DNA from: Yamagishiella unicocca
Lineage: Eukaryota > Chlorophyta > Chlorophyceae > Chlamydomonadales > Volvocaceae
NCBI GenBank assembly: GCA_003116995.1
Contig: BDSL01000020.1
Span: 1,116,001-1,180,000, forward strand
Reading direction: 5' to 3'
Length of the DNA stretch: 64,000 bases
Part shown: positions 1-11,469 of the stretch, in pieces
Numbering within the stretch: position 1 is the stretch's first letter
How the letters are laid out: each line of letters opens with the position of its first letter
Program-made: the position numbers and the translations under genes
Notes under the pieces: generated by a model
The model's input: only the letters and a program-made list of their open reading frames with translations
Told to the model about the DNA's origin: nothing
The model's database searches: none

Positions 1-760
1 TCAGTCGGAAATACGATTGGGAGCATGCTCCAATTCAATCGCATTTCCGCCTGGGAGCATGCTCCAACCTAACTTGCCTATTTCGCGCACCTAGTACGTG
101 CATTGGGTTACTGCTATGTTTACAAGTATGTCCGTGATGGAAACGAAGGACCATATTGTAGTGCACGGACGACTGTGTACAGAGGCACCATGCTCCCACC
201 GATTCCTCGCATCAACGGACGATCTTGCCATCCCAAAACCTTATTTCAAGCAGGCGCGACTTAACGCGACAGTCCCGGGCCCTCTGTGGGCCTGTATCTG
301 GCCCACCATTGCGGGAGCATGTTCTTGATCACAAACGTGCTCCCACCATGCTCCCACGACGCTCCCACCATGCTACCACCGATTCCTCGCGCCAACCGCC
401 CATCATGCTGTCCCGAGCCTTTCCTCAAATCATCCGGGGCCTACTGCGACCGTCGCAGCATCTGTCTGGACCAGTGTCCGGGCTACTGTTGCGGGAGCAC
501 GTTTTGACCACAAAAATAAACCGTGCTCCCACCATGTTCCCACCCATTTTCGTATCAACCGCCTATCACGATGTCCAGACCCTTTCCTCCCATCATCCCG
601 GACCTACTGCGACCGTCGCAGCACCTGCCTGGACCGACAAGCATCCAGTCCACTGTTTGCGGGAGCATGTTTTGATCACTAACATGCTCCCACGCACCAT
701 GCTCCCAAGCACGCCAAGAGGACCAGGACATGCCGTACATAACCGGTCGCGAGCTGGGTG
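1..760. repeat. diverged tandem repeat, about 170-180 bp unit, with GGGAGCATG/CATGCTCCC inverted motifs
   Basis: The segment TTGCGGGAGCA(T/C)GTT recurs near 307, 487 and 656, each time followed by TTGA(T/C)CAC and then by CATGCTCCCAC or a variant. Between these blocks a second conserved stretch, CCTACTGCGACCGTCGCAGCA, recurs near 440 and 602. The unit is therefore about 170-180 bases, and a more diverged unit lies at about 180-307. GGGAGCATGCTCC near 20 and 51 is a perfect palindrome. No coding frame is conserved across the units. A GT-rich microsatellite lies at about 808-835. Confidence 0.6.
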
Positions 761-991
761 CCGAGGCAATGCATGGCGCGGAGACAGGTGCAAGAGGCTG
801 GTTTCGAAGTGTGTATGTGTGTGCGTGTGTGTATTGCAAAGGTCGGGGGGCCCCTCGGGACGGCTGTCGCGTGGTGTGAGGTACGGCTGCGGCCATCGAT
901 GGAACAGGAAAATAGGGCCCGGTTGACCACATGGGGTGACACGTGTGTATTCCCATTCCCCCCCCACGTCGTATTCCCCTTCCCCACCAAC

Positions 992-1157
992 CTGATACAC
1001 GCCCCCCGCCGGCGCGCCCCCAGCCGCCTTCGGCACGTCCACGCGCACGCTGCCGTCGGGCTGCCGTACAGCCTCGCCGTCACCAAAGGCCCCCGCCAAC
1101 AGGTCTCCCTGGACCACAGTGTACAGCGCGGCGGCGCCGTCGTACACCCAGGCGTTC
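992..1157 (-). pseudogene. orphan exon-like segment
   Basis: On the minus strand an open segment of 166 bases is bounded by a CAG acceptor (1158-1160) and a CAG|GTTGG donor (991 downward). It reads NAWVYDGAAALYTVVQGDL and continues GAFGDGEAVRQPDGSVRVDVP. Composition and regular hydrophobic spacing look like real coding sequence. I could not find partner exons on either side: repeats lie downstream and nothing codon-like lies upstream as far as 2065. It may be a single captured exon, a decayed gene, or part of a gene with distant exons. The family is not recognised. Confidence 0.35.
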
Positions 1158-2065
1158 CTGGCCGAGGGCCGGCAACTATAATTGCAATTGGGCTAAAGGG
1201 GAGGTAGGGCACGAAGTTTTGAATGCAAGCACACACAAAGGTGGCCTAGCGGGAAATATCGTGGCCAGCTGCTAACTTACCATGGGGACTTAATTCGCTA
1301 GCATAGTGCAGCAATCAGACGTGGTCAGACGCGGCCACTGCACCGCCAACACGGGGACGGCCGCGGAATGCCGACGCCAACCTCCGATCGACGGTTGTGC
1401 TGGTTGCAGAGTGTTGCCAGTGCTCGCAGCTACTACATAAAACTTCGGCACTCACCACCTGCCTGCAAATAAAAATATAACCCAATACACGAGAAGGCAC
1501 TTGCTCGCTAGCAGGTTCTGTACATAGAAGCGCATCCGCAAGGATCGCCGGGTTGCGCCCAAGCCAGCCTTTGGGCGGGTTGTTGAGGGTCGGCTGGTGC
1601 GTGTCGGTCCTTGTCGATCCTGCGACCGATGAGGATTCCGGTTACAACAGCAAGTCTGATAACGCAGCCAGCCTCACGAGGGTCCGTGGAGTCGCCCCGG
1701 CGACGACTCCCGTAAACCAAGCACCACGTTGCCATTAGTACCCATGTCGTTCACGGGCTGAGTTGTCCCCATCCGCGAATCGCCAAGTGTTTCCCGTGGT
1801 TTCCCGCGTGCCTTGACTGAGAAAGGTTATGCGGAACAAAATACAGTTGTCGATGCATCCACACATAAAATGCGCATTAACCACCGCATCAGCCACCACA
1901 TGCATACCGTTAGCATCTCACCCATCACCCACGGTCTTTCCCTCCCTTTTTTGATATTGAGGTTTTTATGGTTAGCAAAGTGTAAGGGTTAGCTAGGGCT
2001 TCTCCGCTACGCGTATCTATACCATACTCTGTGCAGCGCGCCGTAGCCCGCGTCACCAAGCCACT
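1158..2065. other. intergenic, no gene seen
   Basis: No splice-compatible coding segment was found. The right part is expected to hold the 3' untranslated region of the minus-strand gene that ends at 2066. Confidence 0.5.
1642..1646 (-). terminator. possible TGTAA polyadenylation signal
   Basis: TGTAA is the usual nuclear polyadenylation signal in Chlamydomonas. This copy on the minus strand lies about 420 bases after the stop of the nuclease-helicase gene, a reasonable 3' UTR length. Five bases alone are weak evidence. Confidence 0.3.
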
Positions 2066-5000
2066 TCACTCCTCGCCCTCCTCGCTGCTCCCCTCCTCCG
2101 ACTCGTTGTTTTTGTGGAGCCAGTCCCGCACCGCCGCAACCGCCTTCCGGAAGGCGCGAACCCTCGCGTCCTCCGCCGCCACCGCCGCCGCCGCCGCCAC
2201 CGCCGCCGGCCCCCCGCTGCTGCCCTCCGCCTCCTCGCACCACTGCGTCAGCGCCTCCTCCTCCACCAGGTCCTCGTTGGCCAGCTCCTGCAGCAGCCGG
2301 GTGGCGCAAGGCAGGTAGCGCCCGGTGGCGCCGGTGGCGCTCTGGGTGTCAGCCAGGCACAGCTCCTCCAGCGCCGACACCAGCTTCAGCTGCTCCCCGG
2401 GCCGCTCCAGCCGCAGCGACTCCAGCAGCGCAACCGGACGCAGCGTCCCCCAGCGTTTCAGCCGCCGGACCGCCGCAGCGCACAACTGCGGATCCGTCGC
2501 CGTCGCCGCCGCCACTGCCGCCGCCTCAGCGGCCGCCGGGTCGCCCGCCAGCGGCGGCCGCGGCGCCAGCAAGTCGCGCAGCGCCGCCGCCAGCACCCAG
2601 CGCCCCACGTCGGAGCGGGAGAAGCTGCCCGGCCGCAACAACTTCAACAGCTCGCTCTTCGCCGCCGCAGTCGTGTCCGCGGCGCCGTCCGGCGCCGCAT
2701 CCGCCGCCGGCGCCACGTGCCGCGTCAGCACGCCCTCCACGCGCCGCCGCTGCTCGTCCTCCCGCTGGCGCCGCCGCTCCTGCCACTGCTGCGGGCCGCC
2801 GCCGAGCACCGCCCTGCGCAGCATGTCCATGCCCGGGTAGATGACGGTGCCGTCGCGACGGAGGCGACCCATGAACTGCTGGTGGTCCTCCCAGCTGAGG
2901 TGGGCGGCCAGGTCGGCGCACAGCACGATGGTGTCGACGGCGGGGCAGTCCGTGCCGTACACAGCCGAGTAGTCGACTACCAGCGTGTGCAGGGGCGGCC
3001 TCGTGTCGGCGCGCTCAGGCACGTACAGCAGCGCCTGGAAGGGGAGGAGGGGCGGTGCAGGGCGGGAAAGACACATAGGGCGTCAGGAACGGCGTGATCA
3101 GGGTTGTGAATCCCGCTGAGGCCCTCAGCCAGCCCCAGTCTGCATCACTACTGCCGTACCCCATTTATCCCCACGCACCGAAACCTCATACTCGTATCAC
3201 CAGCCCAACCCCTTTCGTACAGTTGTCGTACCTGCTGGTACAAGCGCTTCACCAGCGGCTCCACGTCGCGCGTCGCCGTGTATGCCACCCCCTTGGACAG
3301 CATCACCAGCGTGTCGTCGTCCATCACGTCATCCGCCTCGTCAGCCCAAACCACCAGACCCGGCCGCAGCATCACCCGGCCAGCGCTGCCCAGACCGTCG
3401 TCCCTGCCGCCGGCGCGGCCGCCGTCCTCGTCTCCGCGCTTCGCCGCGCGTTCCCGCACCTTCTCCGCTGCCCGCTTCACCGCCGCCGCCTCGCGCACCT
3501 TGGCCCGCACCGCACGCGCCTCCCGCGTCCAGCGCTCCTCGTCCACCCCCTTGCCCGCCAGCCTCAGCGCCACACGGCGTGGCTGCAGGGTGGCCACCAG
3601 GGTCACACCCTGAGGAGGGAGGGAGGAACAACACGGCGGCTGGGCAATATACACGTGAAGGGAACCATGGAACAAAGGCATGGTTCGTGGGGCAGACGTG
3701 TGGGTGGATGCAGTGCTGAGTCCACACTGGCCGGAGGATTGAGAGGTCTGAGTTGCGCGCTATCGGCGACGTGCTCCCATGTATGCCTTCATGACCCGTC
3801 CGCGGACTGCCAATCGAACTGCACATCCCGCCTCCAGCTGCTGCCACCGGCATCGCGCCCTTCTCCGCCCCCTCCCCACACACCTGCTTGGACAGTACGT
3901 CCGCCATGCTGCCTGCCGGTTTGGCCGGCTGCTTCCACGCTTCCCGCAGCTCCTGGAAGCGCTCCTGCTGTGCGGCCAGGCGCACCACCTCCGGCTCCAG
4001 GAGCTCGGAACGAAGACCGCGCACGTCCTGTGATATGACGGAGCGGGCCGGGGGCGGGGAACGAAGAGCGAGCATGAGGGTGCTAACATGCCCCAAGCGT
4101 GCGGGTACTGGCTGGGGTAGTTAGGAGGAAACGGGGCGGGGGTGGAGAAAATGATAACAAGGTAGGGTAAGCAAGCTTGTCGGGGGCTGAGCCGCGCTGC
4201 GCACCTGCTCCAGGACCTTCCATGTGTCGTCCTCCGCGGGGCCCTCCTCCTCGCCCTCGACCGCCTCGCCCGCCGGGGCCGCTGCTGCCGGCGCCGCCAT
4301 CTCGGCTTGCAGCCCCAGCAGCTGGTTGGCCTGGTCCGAGGTGAAGTGCCGCAGCAGCAGCACCCGCGCGCGAGGGCTGCGCTCAATGGTGGCCGCCAGC
4401 TGCGAGGCGTCGTCGAAGAGCTCCAGGGGGGACACGCTGACCAGCTGCCCAGACGCGTCGTCGAGCACCGCCAGCCGGCACATGGGCAGCTCGTACGGCT
4501 CCTGGTCGTTCGAATTTGGCAAGTACAGACGGGAGGGGTACGGCAGAAGGGTGACGACTCCCTTACGATGCGTCGAAACGAAACACATGTCGTCACTGGG
4601 GCACGGTGGGTTTCGTGCGGCGAGGCCCAGGGTGCTCACACGCGCCTATCTATTAAGGCGAGAATAATGCTGAGCCCACCATTGTTGCCAAGCTCCTCCA
4701 AGCATGCCCCAGTCCCCCAAACCCGTCCTTACCCACCCCCACACACGCCCCCCCCCCACCTGTGTAATGACCATGCGTGTTGCCGCCTGCGCGCCGCTGC
4801 CCTTCCACCACGCGGGCAGGTCGTCCCAGGAGGGCAGGGTCGCGGACGCCAGCACCGTGGTGGGCGGGGCGGAGGCCATGATCTGCCGTACGACGCCGCG
4901 GACCTACGGGCCGGGGATGGAGAGGGATGGAGAGGGAGGTGGAAAGGGACAGTAGAAACGACGCGATGAGAGAAGCGCTCTGGCACATCGCTGCACGCAC

Positions 5001-8000
5001 GCAGGAGGAGGCCTCCTGACCGATTCCGAATCCGAATCCAGGGGGCTGTGGATGACCGCCATCTGCCGCATTTGCTTTACCCCCACCTTTTGCCTTACAT
5101 ACCCCTTCCCTCCTCTTCCTTCCCTCCCGCCGCCCCCTCTTCCCCCAGTTGCCCCCCCGCCTCTGCTCACCTCCTGGTCCAGGTGGATGCCCATGTTTGG
5201 CTCGTCCAGGTACAGCACCAGGTTGGAGGAGTGGTAGAACGAGTCAGCCGGGGCGTCCATGGCAGCGCGGACCAGTGCGGCCGTGGCGTAGATGTCGGCG
5301 ATGATGACGTCCGGCTTGCCGCCGCCAAGGTCCTCGTTGGTGGCGCCCTGCGGTGCGTTGGACCGTTGGCGGTTATGGGGGGTTATATATACGGTTGCGG
5401 TTGTACGTGAACGACCACCTGTGCTGACAGAGTTACTTCACACGCACACAACTGGCGTGGAGGCCGCCACCCACCCGCTTAGCGTTCTCCTCCAGCTGCA
5501 CGCGCATAGGGCCCGCTCCCGTGGTCCCGCCGCCACGCTTCGTACGGATGGAGTACGGCCTGCGAACCTGCGGGCGCCGGGCGAGGGTATTGCAGCCGTT
5601 GGTGCGGTGCATGTTGCCACGGGTGAACCAGGGGACCTGGACCTGCGGGAGCCCCACAGCTATCGTAGTAACATGGACACATACATGGCGACACACACTC
5701 TCTGGCCGCCCCCTGCCTGCTGCCGTGCCGCGCACCGGGTACGCCGGCAGCAGGCGCTCCCGCCCGCTCGCTGCGTGGCTCAATAATCCACTCCTCAGGT
5801 CCACGGCCGGATACCACGCCGCCGCTCAACACCGCCACCTGCCGCTCCTAACATGTCTACCCAGCAGGGGCTACACGCTGACAGGGCACTGCTAAAGCTC
5901 AGGCTTGCAGTGCAAGACACCCCCTGCCCGCTCCTGGCGCACCTGGAACACGTCCCCGTCGCGGGCTGCCGTCCAGTACACCACTCCGTGCGCCTCGCAC
6001 TCCTGGCCGACGCGCTTGAGCACCTGTGGGGCGGCAGGGTGGGCAGGGTGGGCAGGGTGGGCAGTATGGGACGACACGGTCGGGGGGAGGGCACGTGAGG
6101 TGTGCGAGGAGGCGCGGATAAGCGGCGGGCACTGGCCAGGCCGATAAACACACAAATTATTGCTTCCGGAAGTAGGGTCCCGGGCAGGGCCCGGTACTCG
6201 TTCCGCGCACCTGCTTTGTGGGCACCGAGTACACCAGCACTGACTGCGGGTGGCCGTGACGGACCTCGCCGCCGCAGCTGTCGCCGGCGGCACCGGCTCC
6301 TCCCGCGCCCCGGCCGCCGGCGGAGCGCGGCCCCACCCTGGCGTCCTTCTCCCGGTCCCTGTCTCGCAGCACATGCAAGTGCATCATGACGGCGGTGAAG
6401 GTCTTTCCACTGCCCGTGGGGGTGGACAGGATGATGTGCAGCGGCCGCCGTGTCCGCTGGCCCAGGTGCTGGTCCACCTCGTCCAGCAGCTCCTGCTGGT
6501 GGCGATGCCGCATGGGACCGGCCGCGCTGGTGGACCAGCGGTTAGCGCTGCTCCACATGTCGGCCAGTACCTGCTGCCGCTCACGCAGGCGGCTGCTGGT
6601 CCAGGCGCGCTGTATGTTGGTGGACGGTCAATTTGGGCCAACAGGGGTCGCTTTGGGTCAGGTGCGGATCGATTTGGGTCAGCAGCGGATCGATTTGGGT
6701 CAGGTGCAGATCGATTTGGGTCAGGTGCGGATCGATTTGGGTCAGCAGCGGATCGATTTGGGTCAGCAGCGGATCGATTTGGGTCAGCAGCGGATTGATG
6801 CAGCGGGGTACGCACATGTTGGTCAAGCGCTGGTGTGCAAGCGGGCAGCCGGACACAGAGAGTGGAGGTCAGGAGGGACAGGCTGGCAAGCGCATGACGG
6901 CGATGCACGATCGCAGTATCAACAGCACACGCACGAAGCCCGCTGACCGCCCGCGAGTGCCGCCACCTCGTGTTCGGCCCCCGAGAGCGCAGCAGCTCAG
7001 GCACTCAGGCGCCCAAATCAGGCAGTTACCAGCAGCCACGAACGGCAAACGGGCCATCTGGTGTGACAGTCTGTACTGCCGCGCGCGCGGCACGCAGACG
7101 TGATGCGACACGCACCCAGCCCAGCCCCTGACGACGAAGGACGCCTCCCACGGATGCAGCCTCGCGCACCTGTGCCTCCGCCCACTGCGCCGACCCCGGC
7201 CCCGCCTCCAGGGCATGCCGGGCCAGCACAAACAGCTGGCTGCCGCCCACCGCCGAGCTGCCGCTGGCACTTGCAGCCAGCGCCTCAGCCCAGGGCTGGA
7301 TTCTCTTCATCAGGTTGTAGCCGAAGCTGGAGCGCACCTTAGCCACCACCTGGATGCGGGGAGGGGATTGAGGAGGTAGGGGGAAGGGGGGAGACAGGTT
7401 AGGTGTATGTTGAGGTTTGCTGGGCGCGGGGCAGCGGGGCTGTCCTTTCATGTTGGCGCATTGATGTCACTGATCAAGGTGGGGACACTTGCTGCGCCAG
7501 GTGCAGCAGTGCAGGACGCGCTATCCCCGGGCACAACAGGCGGCATGCGCGCAGAAGACGACACGACTGCAGATAGCAATCCAGCCAATCCGACGAGGCT
7601 CTTACGTCCTTTGCGTCGATGTCCTCCCAGTCGTACTTGTTCAGCGCGCTGCCCACGTCGATGATGCCGGCGGTGCGCAGAGCCCCCTGCGCCGCCACCG
7701 CCTCCTCCTCCACGTCGCCGGCGGCGGCAGCAGCGCTCAGGGCTGCAGCCGAGACCTCGGCGCCGTGTCGCAGCGGCACTCCGGGCAGCAGCACCTGGCG
7801 CACCTCGTCCTCGTCCCAGGCGGCGGGGTCGGGGTCGGCGCCGTGCAGCAACAGCGCATAATACACCGCCAGGGTTGCCGGCATCTCCGGCAGCTCCACC
7901 TGCAGGTACTGCACCGTCTCCTTGATGCTCGCCTGGCGCTGCGGCAGCGGCAGCTCAGCAGCAGCAGCAGCAGCCACGACGACCATGCCAGGCAGGTGTA

Positions 8001-9264
8001 CTTCGGGTCGGAACCACTGCTTGCGGGCCAGATCAGCAGCGCCGCCGCCGCCGCCAGACGGCTTAGCCACCAGCGGGTGCAGGGCGTTGACGGCTGCCTC
8101 GTACTCGTACGCCGCGTCAGGTGCCCGGTCGCCCAGCAGCCGCGCCACCACCGCGCGGCGCAGGCCTTGCAGCGGCTTCCAGTAGGGGTCCGGGACCGAC
8201 AGGGAGCAGAAGCCACGACATGCGACGGCATGGAGTAGCGGCGGCAGCGGCGCCGAGCTCGCCAGGCGCCTCGCCACCTCCGGGTCGAGCCACTCCAGAG
8301 CCTCCTCCGTCATGGTCAGCCCCCGCTCCGCCGAGCCGTTCCGCGCCGCCGCCTCCTCCTTGATGTACGCCTCGGCGACCGCGTTGACGGCGGCCACGTC
8401 AGCGGCGTTAAAGTCGCGCAGGCTGATGGGGGGCGAGCGGAAGAAGGCCAGGCTCAGGGGGCCGGGCTGACCGGTCTGCTGCACCACAGCGCGCGCCGCC
8501 ATGCCGGGGGTGATGGTGGCGGTCGCACGGCGAGCGACGGCGGCGTCGCGACGTGCCTCCAGTCGGCGGCGCAGGCCCTTGCTTGCGTCGTTGCCCAGCA
8601 CCGCCGCTACCTGCGCACGCTGCATCAGCGTCGGCACGAAGGCGGCGCCTGTGCCTGCGGCTTTGACGTGCCAAGCGCGCCAGAGGTCCTCCGTGCTCCA
8701 CACGTGGACGGAGACGCAGCGCAAGTCCACAACCACGTCCTGTGGGTGGATGATCTTAGCCACGCCGTACACGTAAAAGTCCGAGTCCGTCGTCAGCAGC
8801 GCGAACAGGGAGGCCCTATGGCGGACCGCCCAAGCGAGCAGCAGCTGGTCCGCGCTGTGGAGGCTGCGCACGACCTCGAGGCCCAAGTCGCGGTAGGCCT
8901 GGAACAGCACGGGGTCGGCGGTAGGAGGCAAAAAGCGCCCGCTGGCGATGGCGCTCTGCCGCCGGCCTGTGTAGGTTGACTCGTGGCCGGGAGCCGGTGC
9001 AGAGTCGGCGATCAGCACGCAGCGAAGCCCCGTGCGCTGCAGGCCGCCATAGTACCGACACGCCTCGTGATACAAGCGCGAGTGGAAGTTGGGGCAACGC
9101 CAGTTGAGGATATCAGCTGTCTTCGAGGCCAGGTAGTATAGGACAGCGGACGCATCGATGAGCAGCAGGTTGTCCCGGTGCGCTTTGGCTTCGCCATCTT
9201 GCAGGCTGACGGTTCGAGGTCTGCCCCCAGCCTCCAGCTGAGCGGTGAGTCCTTGCACTCCCAT
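2066..9264 (-). CDS. XPG/FEN-like (Asteroid-like) nuclease fused to SF2 DEx(D/H) helicase
   Basis: Exons (minus): 9264-7606, 7349-7170, 6609-6211, 6023-5943, 5642-5475, 5347-5171, 4903-4760, 4501-4205, 4027-3884, 3609-3232 and 3034-2066. Joined they give about 1,531 residues with no frame break. The N-terminus MGVQGLTAQLE and the acidic positions D37 (LLIDAS), D87 (LIADSA) and D160/D162 (TTDSDF) fit the XPG/FEN PIN-like fold. The glutamate pair expected near 137-139 reads S-A-D, so nuclease activity may be altered. Helicase motifs follow in order: PTGSGKT (I, ~677-683), LYLDEPN (II, ~877-880), ASATLP (III, ~907-912), YGTDC (V) and QFMGRLRR (VI, ~1262-1269). Residues 1270-1531 are Ala-rich with an acidic tail. 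All ten introns are phase 0. An additional exon between 5642 and 5943 is possible. Biological role unknown; nucleic-acid processing is inferred from the domains. Confidence 0.8.
6633..6800. repeat. 21-bp minisatellite in intron 2 of the nuclease-helicase gene
   Basis: About seven to eight copies of a 21-bp unit built on CGGATCGATTTGGGTCAGCAG, with CAGCAG/CAGGTG variants. The unit length is a multiple of three, so two minus frames stay open across it. The frame of the downstream exon is closed by a TGA just before the acceptor, which supports an intronic position. Confidence 0.85.
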
Positions 9265-9954
9265 GACAGAGTCTGCCTAGGCTTTTCGTCAACTTCGAGT
9301 CTTCAGCGTTGTCAGATGACTGCCGGAAGATCGAACACCACGCAGGGGACGACCAAACGGTACCGTAACCGTAACGTAGAAACTGCGACCTGCTGGTCAC
9401 CCAGCTCCAGAGGCGCCCGGTTGCAGAAAATAAGTTTGAACAACTAGTATTGCAGGAGTCGAAGGACACCCGTGTCCTAAAGCTATGGGATCGTTAGGGG
9501 TTCCTGAGCCAAAGAGCGTATCCATAGACGAGAATCCTAGTGAGGTAGGATGGATAATTACCGATTGGATGCAGCCTTGACTACTTATAGTCAGCCATGA
9601 ATTTCATGGAAAGTCAACCGGCGCGGTGACTTTTGATATGTCGGGGTTGTCGACGACCCGTGACGACCCGTGACGGTTTAAATTAAAAAAAGACGCGTGA
9701 AGGTTTGTTTAAGGCAGGCCTGTGTTGTGACCTAATTTGTTTTATGGGTTAAGGGCTTCACAGGCGCCCAATTGCCAAAGGAGAGCGTCACAGTGGTTAT
9801 CGCCACGATACGGAAGCCTCGTTGCCTGGGGGGTGGAGATGCCTTACTTGAGGATTGCGAGGCTGCTGACCTCCAAGTCTGATCAAATGCAGTATCACAT
9901 GTGATGATCAAGGCGCATAGACATATGCAAATACGAGCAGGCGACGATCTGCCC
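9265..9954. other. upstream region of the nuclease-helicase gene
   Basis: No coding segment seen. It should contain the promoter and 5' leader of the minus-strand gene starting at 9264. A short direct repeat of GTGACGACCC lies near 9650-9672. Confidence 0.4.
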
Positions 9955-10264
9955 ACCCAAAATCAAGTCCCACCATGCATATTCTGCTGCTGTAAGCTCG
10001 CAAGTAAGCAAGTAAGCACGCTAAGCAATAGGACCAGCACATGCCGTACATAACCTCCGAAGCCCACCCATCCCTGAGCAAGCACGCACTACCTTGAAAG
10101 GACTCAGCGACGGCCAAAGCTCCGTGGTGTGCGCGCGTCTGCTGCTGCTGTCCAGAACTGTCCAGAAGCGGTGCGGTGGCGGCTAGATAGCTAGATAGCT
10201 TAAGACGGCGGCAGCTGCTTGCCACCGCGCGCCGAACCGGTGCTGGCGGAACTTCCTTGTCCTT
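9955..10264. repeat. diverged repeat shared with 11230-11460
   Basis: Stretches such as CATGCCGTACATRAYYTCCGA, CCATCCCTGAGCAAGCAC and CTACCTTGAAAGG occur here and again near 11255-11310. CTGAGCAAGCACACTACCTTG also occurs near 15455. This is part of the repeat family that fills the block to about 19.7 kb. Confidence 0.6.
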
Positions 10265-10800
10265 TAGATGGTCACCAGCAGGTGGGCAGCGGGTCGGCAG
10301 CGGTTACACTGCCGAGTATGTATGCATGATGGAAATCCTCGCCGGCCGTTGCATGCAGCAGCAGGCACAGATCCTCGCATCAGCAGGGAGCTCCGGCCGG
10401 GGCGCAGTTCGTTGATTGCACGCAGGTCTCGAGCGAGCGACGAAGAGCAGCAGAAGAGCTCGGGCGATGTCGGGTGGCGAAATTGGAGCGGGGGGGTAGG
10501 AAGTGGGGGCATGTAGTTAGTGCACGGCGGTGCACAGCGGTGACGTGTACGTATGGGGCTTGGCACATGCATACACAGGTAGGGAACGCCGGGACGAACG
10601 AAGTAAGGGCGGAGCAAGGCATCCGCTGCACCGAAGGCTGGACGACGTACTGCTGCACGAAAGCTGGCTGCTGAACTAACGCTGCGCGGGTTGCTGACGG
10701 GCAGCTGAAGCTGAAGGGTTGGCTGGCTGGCTGGCTGGCTGGCTGAAGTACTGGCTGAGCAGTGCAGCAGATACCTTGCCCCACGCACCCGATCGATGGG
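10265..10800. repeat. composite repeat, copy A
   Basis: Starts near GGTCACCAGCAG and ends near GCAGCAGATACCTTGCCCC. Diagnostic internal blocks are GAGCTCCGGCCGGGGCGCAG, AAGTGGGGGCATGTAGTTAG, the GGCTG tandem run and AGTACTGGCTGAGCAGTGCA. Open frames inside differ between copies and carry no known domain, so I treat it as non-coding. Confidence 0.75.
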
Positions 10801-11250
10801 TCGCTCGGGGGGGAGGGTCTCGGACCTTATGGTGTGACCAGGCCATGTGTCGGGGGGAAGGGTCTCGGACATTATTACGCGCGGGCTGTGGCTCAGGCCA
10901 TATGGCCTGAGCCACAGCCCGCGCATAATAAGGTCCGAGACCCTCCCCCCCGACATATGGCCTGAGCCACAGCCCGCGCAAAATAATGTCCGAGACCCTC
11001 CCCCGTGACACATGGCCTGAGCCACAGCCCACGCATAAGGTCCCTGACCACCCAATACATGGCAAAAGCCACAGCCCGCGCATAAGGTCCCTGACCACCC
11101 AATACATGGCAAAAGCCACAGCCCGCGCATAAGGTCCCTGCCCCCCCAACACATGGCGAACGCCACAGCCCGCGCATAAGGTCCCTGACCCCCCAACACA
11201 TGGCAAAAGCCACAGCCCGCGCATAAGATACCTGACTCCCCTCGCCCTCC
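10800..11250. repeat. 47-bp satellite array 1, with head-to-head inversion
   Basis: On the right side CATAAGGTCCCTGACC begins at 11034, 11081, 11128 and 11175, and a variant CATAAGATACCTGACT at 11222: an exact period of 47. Each unit contains the block GCCACAGCCCGCGCATAAGG. Left of about 10901 the units are in the opposite orientation. The two orientations meet in a near-perfect palindrome centred on CATATG, with arms reading GCGCGGGCTGTGGCTCAGGC. Since 47 is not a multiple of three, successive units fall in different frames, which argues against coding. Confidence 0.9.
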
Positions 11251-11469
11251 CAAAACATGCCGTACATGATTTCCGAGGCCCGCCCATCCCTGAGCAAGCA
11301 CACTACCTTGAAAGGCTCCGCGACAGCCAAAGAAGCTCCTCCGTGGTGGGCGTCTGCTGGCCAGCAGCGAGCTGCGACAGCTAGCTTACGATGACGGCGG
11401 CAGCTGTTTGCTTGTCATCGCCGAACCGGTGCTGCGGAGCTCCCCTGGAGCTAGCGTACCTAGGGTATC
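11250..11469. repeat. repeat family spacer
   Basis: Second copy of the sequence seen at about 9990-10264, ending in CCGAACCGGTGCTGCGGAGCTCCCC. The same ending precedes the composite repeat at 13930 and 15575. Confidence 0.6.

Noticed and set aside
2114..3097. 327-codon plus frame opposite the last helicase exon
   Set aside because: Shadow of the minus-strand coding exon in very GC-rich DNA, Arg/Pro-rich and without a domain.
5700..5830. Additional exon of the fusion gene reading EWIIEPRSERAG or ERLLPAYPVR
   Set aside because: The acceptor is acceptable, but the good GTGCGC donor breaks the phase. Joining 5943 directly to 5642 keeps the frame, so it was left out, though not excluded.
10676..11330. 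Long minus open frames of the type GLWLLPCVGGSGTLCAGCG
   Set aside because: They arise from the 47-bp satellite, whose length is not a multiple of three, so all frames look alike. No splice-compatible neighbours.
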